Positions 60,170-64,000 of a DNA stretch of 64,000 nucleotides are shown piece by piece; position 1 is the stretch's first letter, and each line of letters opens with the position of its first letter. A program made the position numbers and the translations under genes. The DNA is taken from NCBI RefSeq assembly GCF_029351045.1, contig NZ_JARKIN010000001.1, positions 6,787,001 to 6,851,000 of the forward strand, written 5' to 3'. Below the pieces are notes generated by a model. It was not told the DNA's origin. It was given only the letters and a program-made list of their open reading frames with translations, and searched no databases. This DNA comes from Streptomyces sp. WMMB303. GTDB lineage: Bacteria > Actinomycetota > Actinomycetes > Streptomycetales > Streptomycetaceae.

Positions 60170-60492
60170 GGTCCTTCCTCATGAATCCGGAGGGATCCGG
60201 ATGGTTCCGACGGGTGATATGAGGTGTTACGCGTGTTACAGGTGGTTCCGATCGGTGTTTCCGACGGATACGCACGGTGCTGCGGCGGTACTGGTTCGTA
60301 CGCCTGTCCGGGCCGGAGCACTCCCCTGTTCGTCACCCGGGAGAATTGTTCGGTAATCTCTCGGTGCAAGAGCCCCTGCCGCTGTTGCGCCAGGGGCTTC
60401 CTCTATCGGGGTACCGGACTGCGGCTCTTGCGAGGGTGCCGATCGGCGCCACCGCACGTGGGACATGCCCCGCCCGGAAGGGGTGTACGCCT
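60170..60492. other. Divergent promoter region / purA leader
   Basis: 323 bases. A hairpin GCCCCTG/CAGGGGC (60372-60378 with 60391-60397) is followed by TTCCTCT, 96 bases before the purA start, and could attenuate purA. No other gene seen. Confidence 0.45.
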
Positions 60493-61776
60493 GTGCCCGC
60501 ACTTGTGCTGCTCGGTGCTCAGTGGGGTGACGAAGGCAAGGGAAAGGCCACCGACCTGCTCGGCGGCTCCGTGGATTACGTGGTGCGCTACCAGGGCGGC
60601 AACAACGCCGGCCACACGGTCGTCGTCGGCGACCAGAAGTACGCGCTGCACCTCCTCCCTTCCGGGATCCTCTCCCCGGGGTGCACCCCGGTCATCGGCA
60701 ACGGCGTCGTCGTCGACCCCTCGGTCCTGCTCTCCGAGCTGAGCGGACTCCAGGAGCGCGGCGTCGACACCTCCAAGCTGCTGGTGAGCGGTAACGCGCA
60801 TCTGATCACGCCATATCACGCGACGCTCGACAAGACGACGGAACGGTTTCTGGGCAAGCGCCGGATCGGCACCACCGGCCGGGGCATCGGCCCCAGCTAC
60901 GCCGACAAGATCAACCGGGTCGGCATCCGGGTCCAGGACCTGTTCGACGAGTCGATCCTGCTGCAGAAGGTCGAGGCCGCGCTCGACTTCAAGAACCAGG
61001 TGCTCGCCAAGCTCTACAACCGCCGCGCGATCTCCCCGCAGCAGGCCACCGAGGAGCTGCTGGGCTACGCGGAGCAGCTCAAGGGCTTCGTCGCGGACAC
61101 CACGCTGATCCTCAACGACGCCATCGACGAGGGCAAGGTCGTCCTGTTCGAGGGCGGCCAGGGCACGCTGCTGGACGTGGACCACGGCACCTACCCGTTC
61201 GTCACCTCCTCCAATCCGACCGCCGGCGGCGCCTGCACCGGCGCCGGCGTCGGCCCGACGAAGATCAACCGGGTCATCGGCATCCTGAAGGCATACACCA
61301 CACGGGTGGGCGCGGGGCCGTTCCCGACGGAGCTGTTCGACGACGACGGCGAGGCGCTGCGCCGCATCGGCGGCGAGTTCGGCGTCACCACGGGCCGCAA
61401 CCGGCGCTGCGGCTGGTTCGACGCGGTCATCGCCCGCTACGCGACCCGCGTCAACGGGCTGACCGACTTCTTCCTCACCAAGCTGGACGTGCTCACCGGC
61501 TGGGAGCAGATCCCGGTGTGCGTCGCCTACGAGATCGACGGCGAGCGCACCACCGAGCTGCCCTACAACCAGAGCGACTTCCACCACGCCCAGCCGGTCT
61601 ACGAGTACCTGCCGGGCTGGAGCGAGGACATCACCAAGGCGAAGACCTTCGGCGACCTCCCCAAGAACGCCCAGGCGTACGTGAAGACGCTGGAGGAGAT
61701 GTCCGGAGCCCCCATCTCCGCCATCGGCGTCGGCCCGGGCCGCGACGAGACGATCGAGATCAACTCCTTCCTCTGA
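60493..61776 (+). CDS. purA: Adenylosuccinate synthase
   Basis: 427 residues from GTG 60493 (VPALVLLGAQWGDEGKGKA). Makes adenylosuccinate from IMP, aspartate and GTP. The GTP loop GDEGKGK, NNAGHT and the IMP loop TTGRNRRCGWFD are intact. The upstream frame to 60277 is leader, not protein. Completes the AMP branch encoded in this region along with the IMP pathway genes. Confidence 0.96.
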   Translation: MPALVLLGAQWGDEGKGKATDLLGGSVDYVVRYQGGNNAGHTVVVGDQKYALHLLPSGILSPGCTPVIGNGVVVDPSVLLSELSGLQERGVDTSKLLVSGNAHLITPYHATLDKTTERFLGKRRIGTTGRGIGPSYADKINRVGIRVQDLFDESILLQKVEAALDFKNQVLAKLYNRRAISPQQATEELLGYAEQLKGFVADTTLILNDAIDEGKVVLFEGGQGTLLDVDHGTYPFVTSSNPTAGGACTGAGVGPTKINRVIGILKAYTTRVGAGPFPTELFDDDGEALRRIGGEFGVTTGRNRRCGWFDAVIARYATRVNGLTDFFLTKLDVLTGWEQIPVCVAYEIDGERTTELPYNQSDFHHAQPVYEYLPGWSEDITKAKTFGDLPKNAQAYVKTLEEMSGAPISAIGVGPGRDETIEINSFL

Positions 61777-61896
61777 GCACCCCGGCCCGTAGGCTCCGGG
61801 CTCTCCCCCGGCCCGCCGCAGTCGCACGGCTCTCCGGCCCCGCAGTCGCACGGCCCGGTCCGTGCGGCTGCGGGCCGGACCACTACGCTGCCCCGC

Positions 61897-63252
61897 GTGC
61901 AGCTCGCCGTGGACGGCACCGTCGTCGTGTCGGTCCTCCTCTCCCTGGCCCTCGCCACCCGGCTCCCGCTCGCCGCGACCGCCCGGTGGCTGCCCGGCCC
62001 GCGCCCCGCGCCGCCGGCCGGTCCGTCCGTCAGCCCCTCCGCCGGGCCGCCGCACGGTGTCCGTGTCCGGTGGGGACGACGGCGGCCCCCGTCCGGCGCG
62101 GGCCGGTCCCGCCGGGTGCCGGGACCGCTCGGTCTGCTCGGGCTGCTGGTCGGGGCCGTACTGGTCAACCAGATCGCCGTCGTGGTCCACATCCGGCGGG
62201 TGCACGGCGGCGACCCCGGCTTCGTGGCCCGGTATCTGCCGCCCGGCTGGTTCGAACTGCCGGCAGCGGACTGGCCGCCGACCCGGCTCGCGGCACACTG
62301 GCCCTGGCCCGAGGTGCTGGCCGGGTCCGTGCTGCGGGTCCAGGCCGCCCTCGAACTCCCGCTCGTGCTGCTGGCCTTCGCGGTGGTGCTGCGGTGGCTG
62401 GACGACGGGCTGTACCGCCGGGTATTCACCTCCCCGCTGCTGCTGGTGGCCGCGCTCGCCTACACGGCGGTCTTCTGCGCCGTCGAATGGGACCTGCGCA
62501 ACCCGTGGACCACGGACGACCTGCTGATCCGGTGCGCGTCAGCACTGGTGACCCCGCCGCTGCTGGCGGCGGCTGCCCGGCACGGAGCACCCGGCCGGAC
62601 GCCGCCCGCTGGACTCCCCCGACCCCGACCCCGACCCCGGCCCCGGCCCCGGCCGCTGTCCGCCGGGCGGCTGCTGCTCTTCCTCGGATCCCTCGCCTCC
62701 TTCGGCGGACTCGTCCTGCTCGCCTACGACACGCTGCTCCTCTACAACCTGGGGCGGCTGGAGGCACGGCTGCCCTTCGTCGCCGGATGCGCCGTCGTCC
62801 TCGCCGGCTGCCGGACGGCCGACCGGCGGCGGCGCACCGGCCCGGACGCGGGACCCGCCGTCGCCTTCCTCGGCCACGCCCTGCGCCGCTTCCTGCTGCT
62901 GTTCTTCGCCCCGGCGCTGGCCGTGCGGTACGGCGTCGTCTTCGGCACCCCGGCGCTGGCAGCCGGTGCCGGACTGCTGCTCGGCGCGGTGGCCGCGGCT
63001 CTCGCGCTGCGGGACACGCTCACCGCCGAGTCCGCCGGGACCGCCGCTCCCGGGCGGCTGCTGCTGCGGCTGGCCGCCGCCGCGGTCGCGGGCACGGCCG
63101 CCGGTTGGGGTGCGGCGCGGGTGATGAGCGGCGGCTACTACGAGACGGCGCTGCTCGCCGCCGCCGCGGCGTTCCTGGCGGTGGCGGTCGGCGTGTGCGT
63201 CCTCGGCGACGCCTGGGACGCGCGCCGTTCACCCGTGCGAGTGAAAGTGTGA
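61897..63252 (+). CDS. Integral membrane protein of unknown function
   Basis: 451 residues with about ten hydrophobic helices. An Arg/Pro linker (RPRPRPRPRPRP), coded by tandem CCCCGA/CCCCGG hexamers at 62616-62653, separates two halves. No transporter motif is recognised. GTG start at 61897 was taken. Same direction as purA but 120 bases behind; may be cotranscribed. Confidence 0.75.
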   Translation: MQLAVDGTVVVSVLLSLALATRLPLAATARWLPGPRPAPPAGPSVSPSAGPPHGVRVRWGRRRPPSGAGRSRRVPGPLGLLGLLVGAVLVNQIAVVVHIRRVHGGDPGFVARYLPPGWFELPAADWPPTRLAAHWPWPEVLAGSVLRVQAALELPLVLLAFAVVLRWLDDGLYRRVFTSPLLLVAALAYTAVFCAVEWDLRNPWTTDDLLIRCASALVTPPLLAAAARHGAPGRTPPAGLPRPRPRPRPRPRPLSAGRLLLFLGSLASFGGLVLLAYDTLLLYNLGRLEARLPFVAGCAVVLAGCRTADRRRRTGPDAGPAVAFLGHALRRFLLLFFAPALAVRYGVVFGTPALAAGAGLLLGAVAAALALRDTLTAESAGTAAPGRLLLRLAAAAVAGTAAGWGAARVMSGGYYETALLAAAAAFLAVAVGVCVLGDAWDARRSPVRVKV

Positions 63253-63316
63253 AGATCGTCCCCGGTGCCGGGTCCGGGCCGGGCGACGCTGGCTTTCGCC
63301 TGGAAGGAGGTGCAAC

Positions 63317-63901
63317 ATGACGGTTATGGCCGAGCGCACGTCTCACATGACGGCGGAGGAGTTCGAACGGCTCGCCTCCACCGCCCCCGAGACCGTCACG
63401 TTGGAGTTCATCGACGGACGTATCGGAGAAAAAGCCGTGCCGGACGGAGACCACGAGACCATCGTCATGTGGCTGCTGAGGCAGTGCATGCAGTCCCGTT
63501 CCGAACTCGACCTCCACACCTCCCAGGGGCTGAAGGCCGGCGCCTACCGGAAGGGGAGAGTGCGCCCGGACGGCTCCCTCGCGCCCATCGCCCACTTCGC
63601 CGGGCAGGGCGAGTGGGCCGATCCCGCGGGTGTGCTGATGACCGTGGAGGTCACCTCCTACGACTCCGACACCGACCGGCGCGACCGGCAGGAGAAGCCG
63701 GCCGCGTACGCCGCAGTCGGCATCCCGGTCTATCTCCTCGTCGACCGCGACCGGTACGAAGTCGTCGTCCACACCAACCCGGACCGGGAAGCGGGCCGCT
63801 ACCGCGACCTGCACACCGCGTCCTTCGGTGAAGAGGTGGTGCTCCCCGAGCCGGTCGGGTTCACGCTGGAGACCGACACGCTGAAGAACTACGCCCGCTG
63901 A
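63317..63901 (+). CDS. Uma2-family (DUF820) PD-(D/E)xK nuclease-like protein
   Basis: 194 residues after a strong GGAAGGAGG ribosome site. Uma2 pattern: TLEFIDGRI, VRPDGSLAP, VEVTS and a late VYLLVDRDRYEVVVH, with D/E/K residues in nuclease-like order. Uma2 proteins are numerous in Streptomyces and unassigned; a restriction-like nuclease is the usual guess. Confidence 0.82.
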   Translation: MTVMAERTSHMTAEEFERLASTAPETVTLEFIDGRIGEKAVPDGDHETIVMWLLRQCMQSRSELDLHTSQGLKAGAYRKGRVRPDGSLAPIAHFAGQGEWADPAGVLMTVEVTSYDSDTDRRDRQEKPAAYAAVGIPVYLLVDRDRYEVVVHTNPDREAGRYRDLHTASFGEEVVLPEPVGFTLETDTLKNYAR

Positions 63902-64000
63902 CCCCGGCTGCCGCGCCGGAGCCGCAGCAGCCGGCCCGCCGCACCGTGCGAGAGCGCGGTCGCCGCGGCGGCGGTCGCGAGGCCGACGGCGAGGTCGCGG
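63889..64000 (-). CDS. C-terminal fragment of a gene continuing right of the window
   Basis: Reading leftward from the window edge, an open frame ends DLAVGLATAAAATALSH, then GAAGRLLRLRRGSRGQRA and a TAG at 63891-63889. The hydrophobic alanine run followed by a basic end looks like the tail of a membrane protein. It overlaps the Uma2 end. Only 36 codons are visible, so the call is weak. Confidence 0.4.
   Translation of the reverse strand, partial: RDLAVGLATAAAATALSHGAAGRLLRLRRGSRGQRA

Noticed and set aside
60223..60239. Direct repeat GTGTTAC x2 upstream of purA
   Set aside because: Only seven bases each with a two-base gap; too short to support a site.
1..64000. CRISPR arrays, rRNA genes and biosynthetic gene clusters
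   Set aside because: No regularly spaced repeats, no rRNA sequence and no PKS/NRPS-type genes were seen.

Overview
The window looks like chromosomal DNA of a Streptomyces or very close relative. The base composition is very GC-rich. The 68-residue BldC developmental regulator is complete at 24440-24646. Valine dehydrogenase, an Lsr2-type nucleoid protein (LsrL), mycothiol-type and DUF3073 genes, and the purM/purF/purL/purQ/purS/purC/purD block match Streptomyces gene content as I remember it.

Region 1 (1 to about 9908) is the right-hand part of an actinomycete integrative and conjugative element (AICE, pSAM2-like). It reads almost entirely leftward: GntR/UTRA repressor, operator-promoter, a chain of translationally coupled small membrane and spread genes (including a PycTM-like protein and a DUF2637 protein), a Pif-like Nudix hydrolase, a TraSA/FtsK-type DNA translocase, a cytosine-methylase-like protein, a DpdA-like deazapurine transglycosylase, and a primase-polymerase replication protein that runs off the left edge. 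A 3' fragment of tRNA-Phe at 9862-9908 is the element's right attachment site, so the integrase, excisionase and intact tRNA-Phe should lie left of the window. The methylase-like, DpdA-like and primase-polymerase genes overlap by four bases and form the most interesting cassette here.

Region 2 (9909-27400) is core chromosome: a membrane protein, an amidase, an ABC-2-type membrane protein, a CcdA/DsbA-like thiol-redox pair, a large TPR/Sel1 protein, HrpA RNA helicase, tRNA-Asp, DUF6274, bldC with a strong terminator, a conserved unknown gene and vdh.

Region 3 (27400-48400) is the de novo purine cluster (purM, purF, purL-purQ-purS, purC, purD), interleaved with lsrL, three tRNA-Gly genes, an ABC exporter, a DesK/DesR-type two-component pair, a dimethylformamidase-family protein, a membrane protein with a degenerate M48-like segment, and a SLATT-domain protein.

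Region 4 (48400-64000) is more variable. It holds a GntR/aminotransferase pair and a lysE/lrp divergent pair that an IS110-family element has split exactly at the lysE start codon. It also has a DJ-1/MarR operon with tandem operators, a two-gene ABC exporter with a divergent MarR/GbsR-like regulator and a perfect palindromic operator, a degenerate diacylglycerol-kinase-like protein, purA, a membrane protein, a Uma2-type nuclease and the tail of one more gene. Domain calls are from motif reading only; no searches were run.
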